From Myxococcota bacterium (lineage in GTDB: Bacteria; Myxococcota_C; UBA6777), in the NCBI GenBank assembly GCA_963169055.1, contig CAUJFU010000172.1, positions 1 to 38,573 on the forward strand: 38,573 nucleotides of DNA. Direction: 5' to 3'. Numbering within the stretch: position 1 is the stretch's first letter; each line of letters begins with the position of its first letter. Below the pieces are notes generated by a model, which saw nothing but the letters and a program-made list of their open reading frames with translations, had not been told where the DNA came from and ran no database searches. Positions 23,802-33,400 of the stretch are shown in pieces. Position numbers and translations under genes: made by a program.

Positions 23802-26522
23802 TTAGAGACCTTGGAGGATAAGTTTGACTTCTCTGGCGTCTGTGGAGTCAGGGAAGCGTTGGAGGTAGGTCTCAAAGGTCTGTTTTGCAAGGGCTTTTTT
23901 CCCGCGTCGTCGAAAAGTCAGTCCCAAGCCAAAGAGAGCAAGGGAGTTGTTGGCGTCAAGTTTGAGCGCGGTTTGGAAGTAGGACTGGGCTTTGGCGAGT
24001 CGGTTGGCCTCAAGCGTACACCAGCCAAGGCCGGCGAAGATGGTTCCCGTACGTTTTTTCTTGAGGGCAGCGTAATAAAAACGGAGAGCTGCGTTGCATT
24101 GTTCGCGCTGTCGAAGACGTTCGGCTTCGCGGACGAGGGCGGGGAGAGGTCGGTTGTCGAGATCGCCGTTGGCGGTGCTGGTCGGCGGATTGGAAGAGGA
24201 AGGAGGGGAGGATGTTTTGGTGGGGGGTGCTTTGGGCGGGGTGAGATCGGGTTGGGGGGATTGGAGGAAAGCGAGCCATTGTTGGGCGAGGGGTTGTTGT
24301 TTGGCGAGGTCGATGGCGCGTTTGAATTCGTTGATGGATTGGCTGGTTTTACGTTGGAGAGCCCAAGTGGCGGCGCGAGCGAGGATCGGCCAGACCCAAT
24401 TGGGTCGTTTTTGGCAGACGATATCGAGATCTTCGGCGGCTTGTTCGGTTTGGTTTTCGCGCAGGGAAAGAGCGGCTCGGATCAGGAGGAGAGAGGATTG
24501 TTGTTCGGGGGAGAGGGATTGTTTTTCGAGTTGTTCGAGGGCTTTGCGTGTGGTGGTGGCGCTGTTTGGGGAGATTGCGCTGAAGTGGGCTTTGGTGAGT
24601 TGGGTGCGGATATCGAAGCGTCCGATGGATTCGGCGAGGAGGAGTTGTTGTTGTGCGGCTTGGACGAGAGGGGGCATTTGTTGTTGGAGGAGTTTTTCTT
24701 GTTGTTGGAGGCGGTCGAGATCTTGGGAGGCGGAGTTTTGGAAGTTTTGGAGTTTTTGCTCGAAGGCAGGGCGTTGTGGGGTTTGAGGCGGAAGCGTGGC
24801 GAGCGTTTGTCGGATGGTTTTGATTTGTTGGCGGGTGTGTTCTTGTTGTTGTTGATTGAGGAGGAGGGTGAGGTGGAGGGCTTCGATGCGGGTGAGTTGT
24901 TGTTGGGCGCGAGCGAGAGCGAGTCCAAGGAAAGAGCGATCTCCTTCGATGGTTTCGATTTGTTTGAGTTGTTCGGTGGCGCGTTGCCAAGCGGCTTCGT
25001 GAAGGGCGTATTGTTGGATGTGGACTTCTTGGAGAAGGTTTTTGGAGGCGGCGCGGGCTTCGAGAAGGTGGAGGCGAATCCAGAGCGGCTCGCTCCAAGG
25101 GGGTTGGAGGAGATAAAGGCTACCGCCGGCGGCAGAGAGAAGGAGTAGCAATATGGCGAAACGTCCGAACCATCCGAGTTTTTTGGGTTGGAAGGCGAGA
25201 TCTTCTTCGCCGACGGTATGGTCTTCGTCGACGGAAAAGTCGCGGCTTGGGGCATCGGGATCTCGGGTGAGGGGAGAGCCGTCTTGGAAGGCGGGTTCTG
25301 CGGCAAGATCGAGGGCATCTGATGAACCCATAAACCACTCACCTGTCGGAGGTTTGGAGGTGGCCGATCGATCGGTGGAATGGGATGCGGGAGGTGGTGT
25401 GGAAGAGGCGGAAGGTGCTGATTTTGCCGAGGAGGCCGATGATGCGGAGGTTTTGAGATGTTTGGCGGAAGATGCGGAAGATGCGGAAGATGCGGAAGAT
25501 GCGGAAGATGCGGAAGATGCGGAAGATGCGGAAGATGTTTTGGGGAGAGGTGCGAGGTAGAAGTCTTGGGGTGGTGCGAGGTGGTCGTTTGGGTCGTCGA
25601 AGTGGGTGGTGCGTAAGGAGACGGAGTCAAGGTCGTTGGGGAGATCGGTCTGGGTTTCTGTGGCGGCTTCGAGGGATATCTCGGTGCGTTCTAGGGTATG
25701 GGATGTTTTTTCGATTTCGGAGTCGGAGACGGCTTCGGTGGAGGCGATGGTTGGTTCGGAGGTGGCGAGTGCGGCTTCGGCGGCGGCGACGAGAGCGGGG
25801 TTGGAGGATTTGAGTCCTTGGAGGGCTTGTGCGAGTCCGAATTCGAGGGTGGCTTTGGGAGAAGAATCGAAGGCGTTTGCGGGTCCGAGGGAAAGGGGAG
25901 AAGAAGGAGCGGTGGTTTGAGAGGGAGGGGTGGGAGCGGAGATCATAGCGGAAGGAGCGGAGATCATGGCGGAAGGAGCGGAGGAAGGTGTGACGTGATG
26001 GGAGGGTTGGGCGATGGCTTGTGAGGGGAGAGGAGAGGAGATGGCGGGGGTAAGGCCGAGAGTTGCGAAGTTTTGGATGCTGCCAGAGGGCGTAAGGGCG
26101 AGCGCTCCGGGAGTGAGGATGGGGGCGGCAAAGACGCCTGTTTGATGGACGCCGAGGTGGGAGGCGGTGCTTTGGGCGACAACAAGGAAGAAGGGTTGGA
26201 ATTCTTCGATCTCGGCGAAGGTGCGCCAGTGGAGTTCGTCTTGAGAGACGTGGTCATCGGGGCTGACGCGGCGTTCAACGATCCAGCGTTGGAGGGTGGC
26301 TTTGTCGGGAACGATGGAGAGAGCGCCGTCTTTGTAGCGGATGACCCATTGTTTGGAGGGGTCGGGGAGGGCGGGGAGAGCAGGATAGGAGATCTCGGAG
26401 GGGTTTTTTTGGACCCGAAAGACGTGTCCACAAGAGGAGCATTGTACACGCAGGGAGGAACCTTTGAAACGGGAGGTATCGAGTTCGTAGTGCGCTCCGC
26501 AGTTTTCGCAAGAAACATCCAT
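23802..26522 (-). CDS. Zinc-ribbon (MJ0042) / GYF-like / single-helix membrane protein with TPR C-terminus
   Basis: In this 906-residue protein, residues 1-35 are an MJ0042-type zinc ribbon with Cys5, Cys8, Cys28 and Cys31. Residues ~57-111 resemble a GYF_2 domain (KQWVIRYKDGALSIVPDKAT, ELHWRTFAEIEEF). A disordered Ser/Ala/Pro-rich stretch follows, including seven exact SSA codon triplets. A single membrane helix (FAILLLLLSAAGGSLYLL, about 452-474) leads to a Gln-rich coiled coil and TPR-like helices in the last third (AERLRQREQCNAALRFYY, AGLGWCTLEANRLAKAQSYF). The N-terminus should be cytoplasmic and the TPR part periplasmic. Zinc ribbon, GYF and one membrane helix in this order also open the gliding protein AgmX/GltJ of Myxococcus. 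A promoter lies at 26604-26632 and AGGA precedes ATG 26522. It is the first gene of a run with the AgmX-tail and DUF1361-like genes. Confidence 0.82.
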   Translation of the reverse strand: MDVSCENCGAHYELDTSRFKGSSLRVQCSSCGHVFRVQKNPSEISYPALPALPDPSKQWVIRYKDGALSIVPDKATLQRWIVERRVSPDDHVSQDELHWRTFAEIEEFQPFFLVVAQSTASHLGVHQTGVFAAPILTPGALALTPSGSIQNFATLGLTPAISSPLPSQAIAQPSHHVTPSSAPSAMISAPSAMISAPTPPSQTTAPSSPLSLGPANAFDSSPKATLEFGLAQALQGLKSSNPALVAAAEAALATSEPTIASTEAVSDSEIEKTSHTLERTEISLEAATETQTDLPNDLDSVSLRTTHFDDPNDHLAPPQDFYLAPLPKTSSASSASSASSASSASSASSASSAKHLKTSASSASSAKSAPSASSTPPPASHSTDRSATSKPPTGEWFMGSSDALDLAAEPAFQDGSPLTRDPDAPSRDFSVDEDHTVGEEDLAFQPKKLGWFGRFAILLLLLSAAGGSLYLLQPPWSEPLWIRLHLLEARAASKNLLQEVHIQQYALHEAAWQRATEQLKQIETIEGDRSFLGLALARAQQQLTRIEALHLTLLLNQQQQEHTRQQIKTIRQTLATLPPQTPQRPAFEQKLQNFQNSASQDLDRLQQQEKLLQQQMPPLVQAAQQQLLLAESIGRFDIRTQLTKAHFSAISPNSATTTRKALEQLEKQSLSPEQQSSLLLIRAALSLRENQTEQAAEDLDIVCQKRPNWVWPILARAATWALQRKTSQSINEFKRAIDLAKQQPLAQQWLAFLQSPQPDLTPPKAPPTKTSSPPSSSNPPTSTANGDLDNRPLPALVREAERLRQREQCNAALRFYYAALKKKRTGTIFAGLGWCTLEANRLAKAQSYFQTALKLDANNSLALFGLGLTFRRRGKKALAKQTFETYLQRFPDSTDAREVKLILQGL
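25471..25533 (-). repeat. Nine-bp tandem repeat, seven exact copies (codes for SSA)
   Basis: GATGCGGAA on the + strand is repeated seven times without change, giving Ser-Ser-Ala units at about residues 330-351 of the zinc-ribbon protein. Imperfect units flank it. Such perfect short units are prone to slippage; the 9-bp period preserves the frame and only changes linker length. Confidence 0.95.
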
Positions 26523-26603
26523 CGGGGAGATCCTTTTTTCCTGATACGTTCATGGCGGTCCAGCGGGGATTTGTGGGTGTGTGCTGGGCCGAAGAGTGCA
26601 GCG

Positions 26604-26632
26604 ATCTTAGCAGAGATGACCTAGGTGTGCAA
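26604..26632 (-). promoter_or_regulatory. Sigma-70-type promoter ahead of the zinc-ribbon gene
   Basis: On the - strand TTGCAC (26632-26627), a 17-bp spacer and TAAGAT (26609-26604) match the -35 and -10 consensus well, about 80 bp before ATG 26522. It lies in the 201-bp gap after the HPr gene and suggests that the zinc-ribbon run is transcribed separately from rpoN-HPr. Confidence 0.6.
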
Positions 26633-26723
26633 TGCGTTTGAAGACGAGCGGAGGTCGGTGGGGTTTGTGGGCGATGGCGAAGAGAGAGATGGTCGATGTG
26701 TTTTAAGGCGGTTGGTGGGGGGG

Positions 26724-27032
26724 TTAAGACTCGGAGGGAGGGGGGAGTTGGGTGTGGGAGTCGACGAGTTGAAGTTGAGCGCAGATGGCGTGGAGAGCGG
26801 AGAGAGCGTCTGGGCCACGAGCGCGCAGAGAGAGGAGCGTGCCAGCGGAGGCTTCGAGTTGGAGCAGTTTGATGACGCTGGTGGCGGAGGCTTCGAGGCC
26901 GGCTTTGCACAAAAATATCTCGGCGTCGAAGCTGCGGGCAATTTTGGCGATGGCGCTTGCGGGGCGCATGTGGAGTCCTTTGGGGCAGCGGATTTCGACG
27001 CATTGTTCGAGCCATTCGTGTGGTGGTTCCAC
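26724..27032 (-). CDS. HPr-family phosphocarrier protein
   Basis: This 102-residue protein passes phosphate from enzyme I to IIA proteins. The active-site motif is GLHMRPAS with phosphorylatable His21. Ser52 (in ATSVIKLLQLEA) is 31 residues on, exactly where Ser46 follows His15 in HPr of Firmicutes, so a regulatory serine may be retained. The start is GTG 27032 with GGAG 8 nt upstream; no better ATG exists. HPr is normally about 85-90 residues, and the extra length is a polar tail (THTQLPPPSES-like). It follows rapZ by 31 bp and is the last gene of the rpoN cluster. Whether it is the nitrogen-type carrier (NPr) or a general HPr cannot be settled from sequence alone, although its place beside ptsN favours NPr. 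Confidence 0.92.
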   Translation of the reverse strand: MEPPHEWLEQCVEIRCPKGLHMRPASAIAKIARSFDAEIFLCKAGLEASATSVIKLLQLEASAGTLLSLRARGPDALSALHAICAQLQLVDSHTQLPPPSES

Positions 27033-27063
27033 GCGGTCGTCTCCTTTTCGGTGAGGTTGAGGT

Positions 27064-27924
27064 TCAGCGCCGGATATCGCGGTGCATGAGGAAGGCCGGT
27101 GTTCCGAGTTGTTGGAGATACGCTTGGAGAGTGCGAGCGATGTAGACGGAGCGATGTTGTCCGCCGGTGCATCCGATGGCGATGGTGAGGTAGTGTCGGT
27201 CGCTGTGCTGGAATTGGGGTAGGATGAAGGAGAGCATGGAGCGGAGATGTTCGAGGAAAGTGGCGGTGGCGTCTTGTTTTTCGAGGAAGTCGATCACTTC
27301 GGATTCTTCGCCGGTGCGGGCGCGGAGGCTTTCAACCCAGTAGGGGTTGGGAAGGAAGCGGACATCAAAGAGCATATCGGCGTCCATGGGGGGGCCGTAT
27401 TTGAAGCCAAAGGAGAGGACGGAGATGCGGAGTCGTTCGGTTTCGTGTTGGACATCAAAGGCTTCGCGGAGGCGTTGTCGGAGCTGGCGAGGTTCGAGGA
27501 GGGAGGTATCGAGGATCAAGTCGGCTTCTTCGCGGAAAGAGGCGAGCAGAGCGCGTTCGCGGCGGATGCCTTCGGAGACGGTGCGATGGTCCATGGGATG
27601 GGGGCGTCGGCTTTCGGCATAACGGCGGGCGAGGATATCGTCTTGGGAATCGAGGAAGAGGAGACGAGCTTCGTAGCGGAGTTGTTGGAAGAGTGCGCGA
27701 AGGGTTTGGGCTTCGTGGCCTGCGAAGCCGGGTTGGCGGGTATCCGTCACGACGGCGATGCGTTCAAGAGAGGTGTGTCGTGCTTCGAGGGTTTCGAGGA
27801 GGTTGGGGAGAAGAGGGAGAGGGAGGTTGTCAACGCAGAAGTATCCGCTGTCTTCGAGGGTTTTGGCAGCGATGCTTTTTCCAGAGCCGCTCATTCCGGT
27901 AATAACCACAAGGTGGCGAATCAT
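27064..27924 (-). CDS. rapZ: RNase adapter / nucleotide-binding protein RapZ (YvcJ)
   Basis: This 286-residue protein has almost the length of E. coli RapZ (284). The Walker A motif GMSGSGKS is at residues 10-17. FCVDNLPLPLLP, VVTDTR, a Walker B-like LLFLDSQDD and the C-terminal ITIAIGCTGGQHRSVYIAR block are all family signatures. In enterobacteria it delivers a small RNA to RNase E and senses glucosamine-6-phosphate; in other phyla its role is less clear. The frame opens earlier (TTG 27951), but ATG 27924 with GGAG 6 nt upstream is the real start. It lies between ptsN and the HPr gene, the usual place in rpoN clusters. Confidence 0.96.
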   Translation of the reverse strand: MIRHLVVITGMSGSGKSIAAKTLEDSGYFCVDNLPLPLLPNLLETLEARHTSLERIAVVTDTRQPGFAGHEAQTLRALFQQLRYEARLLFLDSQDDILARRYAESRRPHPMDHRTVSEGIRRERALLASFREEADLILDTSLLEPRQLRQRLREAFDVQHETERLRISVLSFGFKYGPPMDADMLFDVRFLPNPYWVESLRARTGEESEVIDFLEKQDATATFLEHLRSMLSFILPQFQHSDRHYLTIAIGCTGGQHRSVYIARTLQAYLQQLGTPAFLMHRDIRR

Positions 27925-28030
27925 AACCATCTCCGTCTTTGTGGGCGTCAAAACGGGTGAGTTGCCGTTGGTTGTTGCGCCGGTTTGGTTGGGGTAGGAG
28001 TTGGGTGGGTGGGCATCGGGTTCTCGTGAT

Positions 28031-28501
28031 TTAGAGGTGGTTGTCTTGTTGGAGCATGGTGGAGTACATCTCTTCGGAAGATTGTTGTTCCATGAGTTTT
28101 TTACTCAAGGGGGTTCCTTTGAAGAGGCGGCAGATGCGGGCGAGTGCGCTGAGGTGATTGCGGTGTGCGCCTTCGGGTGCGAGCAGGACGAAGAAGACGG
28201 AGGCAGGTTTGGCGTCAGCGGCGTCTACGTCGATGCCATCGGGGCTGATGCCGAGAGCGGCGAAGAGTTTGGGCAATCCGGGGATGCGGGCATGGGGGAT
28301 GGCGAGGCCGCTGCCGATGCCGGTACTGCTGATTTTTTCGCGTTCGAGGAGGAGAGTGTAGATCTCCTCGGGTTGGAGTTGCATGGAGGCGTAGGCATGG
28401 GCCATTTGGTTGGCGAGTTCGCGCAAGACTTCTTCGCGGGTGTGTCCTGCGAGGCGAGGGATAATGGCCTGTTGTTCGAGGATATCGGCGATTTTGATCA
28501 T
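28031..28501 (-). CDS. ptsN: PTS IIA component, nitrogen-regulatory type (EIIA-Ntr)
   Basis: This 156-residue protein carries phosphate received from an HPr-type carrier and acts as a regulator rather than a sugar transporter. The active-site histidine is His70 in GSGLAIPHARI, preceded by REKISSTGIGSG. MIKIADILEQQAIIPRL at the start and LARICRLFKG later agree with the family. The start at ATG 28501 is supported by this family opening more than by its ribosome-binding site, which is weak. It starts 20 bp after rpoN ends, so it is in the same transcript, and rapZ follows 106 bp further on. It is predicted to link carbon or nitrogen status to potassium transport or sigma-54 genes, as in other proteobacteria. 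Confidence 0.94.
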   Translation of the reverse strand: MIKIADILEQQAIIPRLAGHTREEVLRELANQMAHAYASMQLQPEEIYTLLLEREKISSTGIGSGLAIPHARIPGLPKLFAALGISPDGIDVDAADAKPASVFFVLLAPEGAHRNHLSALARICRLFKGTPLSKKLMEQQSSEEMYSTMLQQDNHL

Positions 28502-28521
28502 GGGCGGTGGTGTCCGATCCT

Positions 28522-30144
28522 TTAAAAAAGCTGCTTTCGGCGGCTAGAGGACGGGATATTGAGGATATTTCGGTATTTGGCAACGGTGCGACGTGCGATC
28601 TGGATGCTTTCGCTTTCGAGGAGTTTGACGATTTGTTGATCGGAGAGTGGATCGCGGGGATCTTCGTCGGCGATCATCTTCTTGATCTTTTCTTTGACCG
28701 TCAAGCTGGAGACATCGTCGCCGCCGTCTGTGGCTTGGAGGCTGGAGGTAAAAAAGAACTTGAGCTCAAAGACGCCTTGTGGGGTGTGGACGTATTTGTT
28801 GGTGGTGACGCGGCTGACGGTGGATTCGTGCATGCTGATGTCTTCGGCGACATCGCGAAGGATCATGGGTTTGAGGTATTGGAGGCCAAAGTCAAAGAAG
28901 TCGCGTTGGCGTTTGACGATGGAGTCGGTGACTTTGTAGATGGTTTGTTGGCGTTGGTGGATGGAGCGTAGCAACCAAGTGGCGTTGCGGAGTTTTTCTT
29001 GGATGAATTCTTTGCCTTGGGTTTGTCCGCGCATGGCTTGTTTGTAGAACTGGCTGATCTTGAGTTTGGGTAGTCCGTCGTCGTTGAGGGTGATGTAGTA
29101 CTGGTCGTTGACTTTTCGGACGTAGATATCGGGGGTGATGTAGAAGGAGGGATCATTTTGGAAGTGTCGGCCTGGGCGAGGGTCCATTTGTCCGATCTGT
29201 TCGGCTGCATCGAGTAGAGCGCGCAGGGAGATGCGCATTTTCTTGCCGATGGCAGCGAAGTTTCGGCGTTCGAGATTTTTGAGGTGTTCACCGACGAGGC
29301 GTTGGAGGAGGGGGATATCGTTGTCGTCGTCGTCGCGTTGTTTGAGCTGGATGAGGAGGCTTTCTTGGAGGTTTCGTGCGCCCATGCCGGGGGGTTCGAG
29401 GCTTTGGACGACATCAAGGGCTTCTTCGGCGATTTCGCGCCAGTATTCGATGCTTTCATCGAGGCTTTCACCGCCCGTGTTGTTTTCGCCGTGTTGTGAG
29501 CGTTCTTGGTGGGACATTTGTTCGGCGAGCAGGGTGAGTGCGTCGTGCTGGTTTGAGTCGTCCATGACGAGCCAGCCGTCTTCGTTGAGGTTGCCGATGA
29601 TCAAGGCGGCCATCTCGCGGGTATCGTCATCAAGGCGAATCAATCGGAGTTGTTGCATTAGGTGTTCGATCATCGTCTCTTCGGGGGTGAGACGTGATTC
29701 GAGGGTGGGGAGGTCGGCGTCAAAGTCTTCGCGGTTGGAAGGGAGGCTAGGGGTGGAGAACTCCATGTCTTGGAAGTAGGCTTCCCAGTCGACTTCGTTG
29801 AAATTGTCGGGGACGGCTTGGTCGGTTTGTTCTTCGGGAGAGAGGAGTTCGGGGAGTTGGGCGTCGATCTGTGCGGCTTCTGCGCGGCTCTCGTCTTCTT
29901 CGCTGCCAGAGGAGGTTTCTTCCGAGAGATCGGGTTCGCGGCGTTCGTTGTCCCAGTCTTCGTCTTCTTCGTCTTGTTGTTCGAGCATGGGGTTTTCGAG
30001 CAACTCTTCTTGGAGGATATCGGCCATCTCGATGTTGTTGAGCTGCAAGAGTTTGATCGCCTGTTGGAGTTGAGGCGTGATGACCAGTCTGTGTTCGAGG
30101 CGTAGGGTCTGGCGGTGTTCCAATCCGATGCCGATGCGGTTCAT
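28522..30144 (-). CDS. rpoN: RNA polymerase sigma-54 factor
   Basis: This 540-residue sigma factor recognises the -24/-12 promoter class and needs AAA+ activators. The N-terminal activator region is LVITPQLQQAIKLLQLNNIE followed by LLENPMLEQ. An acidic region of unusual length (about 55-150) comes next, then the core-binding domain (residues ~170-330, with LGNPPGMGARNLQESLLIQL-like text). The DNA-binding domain ends in the RpoN box ARRTVAKYR (about 517-525). E. coli RpoN has 477 residues; the excess here is mostly in the acidic region. The frame is open to 30297, but ATG 30144 has a GGAGG 7 nt upstream and fits the family start. A promoter candidate lies at 30321-30349. ptsN follows at 20 bp. 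Confidence 0.97.
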   Translation of the reverse strand: MNRIGIGLEHRQTLRLEHRLVITPQLQQAIKLLQLNNIEMADILQEELLENPMLEQQDEEDEDWDNERREPDLSEETSSGSEEDESRAEAAQIDAQLPELLSPEEQTDQAVPDNFNEVDWEAYFQDMEFSTPSLPSNREDFDADLPTLESRLTPEETMIEHLMQQLRLIRLDDDTREMAALIIGNLNEDGWLVMDDSNQHDALTLLAEQMSHQERSQHGENNTGGESLDESIEYWREIAEEALDVVQSLEPPGMGARNLQESLLIQLKQRDDDDNDIPLLQRLVGEHLKNLERRNFAAIGKKMRISLRALLDAAEQIGQMDPRPGRHFQNDPSFYITPDIYVRKVNDQYYITLNDDGLPKLKISQFYKQAMRGQTQGKEFIQEKLRNATWLLRSIHQRQQTIYKVTDSIVKRQRDFFDFGLQYLKPMILRDVAEDISMHESTVSRVTTNKYVHTPQGVFELKFFFTSSLQATDGGDDVSSLTVKEKIKKMIADEDPRDPLSDQQIVKLLESESIQIARRTVAKYRNILNIPSSSRRKQLF

Positions 30145-30320
30145 CGAAAAGCCTCCGACGTTCGTGCGACAGGGTGAAGGATTGCGTGCCTTTTCGTTTC
30201 CTTTGAGAGGCCAACGTGCGTTGCGTGAGAGGGGGGCAGCGTTGGAATGAGGGCCAGAGATGCGGAGGGAACGGCGGCATTGCAAGGGCTGAGCCATGTC
30301 TGTTGGCTTGCTTTGTGCAA

Positions 30321-30349
30321 ACCATAGAGGAGATTCTGAGAAAAGGCAA
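30321..30349 (-). promoter_or_regulatory. Candidate promoter for the rpoN operon
   Basis: On the - strand TTGCCT (30349-30344), a 17-bp spacer and TATGGT (30326-30321) form a plausible -35/-10 pair about 180 bp upstream of ATG 30144. The 259-bp gap (30145-30403) holds no other gene. Confidence 0.4.
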
Positions 30350-30403
30350 GGCTTGGCAGAGGGTGCAGGTTGGCCGAGAGCAGGGGCGGCAGAGAGGATC
30401 GGG

Positions 30404-33400
30404 TTATTTTTTGAGGATGGGGTCGATCAAGCGTTGAAAGGATTGGAGGGGTTGTGCGCCGGCGATCTTGCGACCGTTGACAAAGAAGGTTGGGGTTCCG
30501 TTGACACCGATACGGCTGGCGTAGGCCGCATCGGCTTCGACGAGGCTTGGGAGGGCGGGATCTTCGAGGTCGGTTTGAAAGCGTTGTGAGTCAAGGCCGA
30601 TCTGTTCGGCGATTTGCAGAAATTTTTCGCGGTTGAGGTTACGGTAGTCAGCAAAAAGCTTATCGTGGAATTCCCAGAACTTGCCTTGTCGATGTGCGGC
30701 CATGGAGGCGATGGCTGCGGGCTTGGCGTTTCGGTGAAAGGATAATGGCATGTGCTTGAAGGCGAATCGGACTTGTCCCGGGTAGGCTTGTTTGATGGCA
30801 TCAAGGGTGCGGTTGGCGCGAGAGCAGAAGGGACATTCAAAGTCGGAGAAGATCACAACGGTGACAGGAGCGTTGTCGGGGCCCCATGTGGGGGCTTGGC
30901 CGATCGCGAGCGCGATGGGGGTGGCGGGTGGTGGAGGAGCACGAGGGCGATAGGGGCGGTGGGGACGTGCGATCGAGGGGGCTTTGCCAGCGAGGAGCTC
31001 GCGGATGGCTTGTTGGAAGCGTGCAGGGGGTTGGGCTCCGACGATGCGGTAGCCGTTGATGAAAAAGGTGGGGGTGCCACTCGCACCGACACGAACGCCC
31101 ATCGCATCGTCTGTTTCGACGTATTTTTGGAGAGAGGGATCTTCGAGGTCGCTTTCAAACTGGGTCATCTCAAGGCCGATATCACGGGCATAAGCCAGAA
31201 GATCGCTACGATCAAGGCGGCGAAAGTTAGCGAAGAGTTTGTCGTGGTAGGGCCAGAACTTGCCTTGTCGGTGCGCAGCCATGGAGGCGATGGCCGCGAG
31301 CTTGGCTCTTTTGTGAAAAGAGAGGGGTCGATGTTTGAAGACAAGGCGGATCTTTCCGCTGAAATCGCCGAATAGTCTGTTGACGGTGTGAGAGGCGCGT
31401 GCGCAAAAGGGGCATTCAAAGTCTGAAAAAGCCACGATGGTAACGGGTGCATCGGCGGGGCCGATCGATGGGGCTCCAACCCATGACAAGCCCGGGACGA
31501 TCTTTTGTGCGGGTCGCGCAGCAGGGGTTGGTCTATCCTCCGAAGGAACGTGTGGCGGCATCGGGGGGACGGTGGGTTCCGTTTTGCTCGGTGGTGTGGG
31601 AAGGACGGGCGGGACAGCAGGTTCGGTTTTGTGAGTTGGTGTGGGAGGAACGGCGGGTTCCGTTTTCGGTGGCATCGCAGGTTTGCTCGGTGGCATCGGA
31701 GGAATCGAAGGAGCGTACCGCCGTTCTTTCCAGTAGGGGGCGGGGCGTTTGAGGCGTTTGAGCAGTGTGGCGACCTTGGTTTTGAGGTCTTCGTTGACGG
31801 GGAATATCTGGGCGGCGAATTCGATGTGAAGGTCGTTGCCTTTGGCTTCAAGGCCAAAACGAGGGGTCGGAAGTGCAAGCAAAGCGGTGAGGAAGAATTG
31901 TTTAGCTTCGTCAGGCATCATGCGAAAGCGGCGGGGCCATGCGCGTTTCGGCAAGAGCGGCAAGAGCGCACCGAGATCGACAGCGCCGAAGTGAGTCATA
32001 CGTTCGGAGAGGGCGGTCTTGAGGGCATCTTGGCTTTGTGCGAGTGTTGAGAGCTTTCCGTTCCACATCTGTACGAATATCTCGGCTGTGCGGGGGGAAG
32101 CCGTAAGAAGTAGCCAGCGATCCCGTCCCGCGATCGTCACGACGGTTTGGCCGCGCCTTGAGACATGGGCGATCTTTGCGCCGTCTTGGTCTTGTGTCGT
32201 GACGGAAAACATTTGTCCGATGCGCGGGTACATTTGCGCGACTTTGGGCCAAACCTTCGCAACGCGCTCTATCCATGCCGCAGCCGATTGACCCTCTTTC
32301 ATCCCCAACAACAAAAAGGGCGAAGTGATCGCCTCCATCGGCATTCTTTGAGCCAAACTTTCGCGTATCCACGGGCGATCCAAGAGGCCAAACAGGATCT
32401 GCCCGTTCATCGGCCCCCACAGGTCATGAAGGCGGATGCCCAACTGTGCTGCCACGCTATCGACCATGCCGTAACCAAGATAAAGCGAAAACAGTTCTTT
32501 TTGTTGGATAGCACCGATCCGTCCGAGTTGTGCGGGGATCTCGCCAAAGGCTGGAAAATTGAAGTGCAACGACTGTAAATACAACAGTCCCGAAGGAACG
32601 GAGTGTTCAATCGAGATGGGGGCTTGGATGGGTGTGGTGGGTTTCAAAAAAGGCCCAAAGGATGGCTGACCAAGCACCGCGACAGAGGCTTTGACGCGAT
32701 CGCCCTTGGTTTCGGCGGCAAAGGAAACGCCATGCACAAAACGTTGTGCTTTTTCGAGATCGGTTGTATTGGGTAGACCGCGCAAGGCCACACTGCCCCA
32801 CACAAGCTGATCAGCGTTGGGTTTGAGAGAAGATACCGAAGCATGGGTCCGAATCGCCTGCGTTAAAAAGCCCCGATGCTCGCGCAAAAAGGCGTACACC
32901 TCGTTGCGGAAGGTTTCTTCGGAGGTTTCCCACGACTTGAGTCGTTCAGACGAAGGAGCGCCAAAGCTGCGGAACATCGGCTCTTTGTCGCGCACAAAGA
33001 AATGAAAGCGATTGCCAAAACGCAAACCACTCAGCCATTCGCGTTGATGGCGAGTCTCCATCATCACCTGATCGGTCTGATTTTCGGGAAGCCAGCGCAC
33101 CGCGTGTCCTCCTCGGGAGGTAAACATCTGTGTCAGTCGAGCCCCGTCCGCAGAGACGGTAATGACCATGACTTCGTGCGATGGGCGAAAGGCGGGTTGG
33201 CTCGAACGTCTCCATTGGCTGATCCCGACTTGTGCGGTCAAAGACAGTCCGATCTGTTCCAACAAGGCAGGCAGATCACCTTTGGGTTCTTGTTTGAGCT
33301 TGTTGCGGATGGCGTTTTGTAGCTCCGTTTGGAGTTTGCCAAGCTCTTGATCAAAGCGAGGCGACCAGATCCCCCGTTGTTTGGCTTTTTCCAACATATC

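Noticed and set aside
22606-25148. Two long + strand frames (399 and 456 codons)
   Set aside because: They are antisense to the AgmX-tail and zinc-ribbon genes, whose domains and ribosome-binding sites are clear. The Gly/Glu-rich composition is what the strongly C-rich coding strand produces in reverse.
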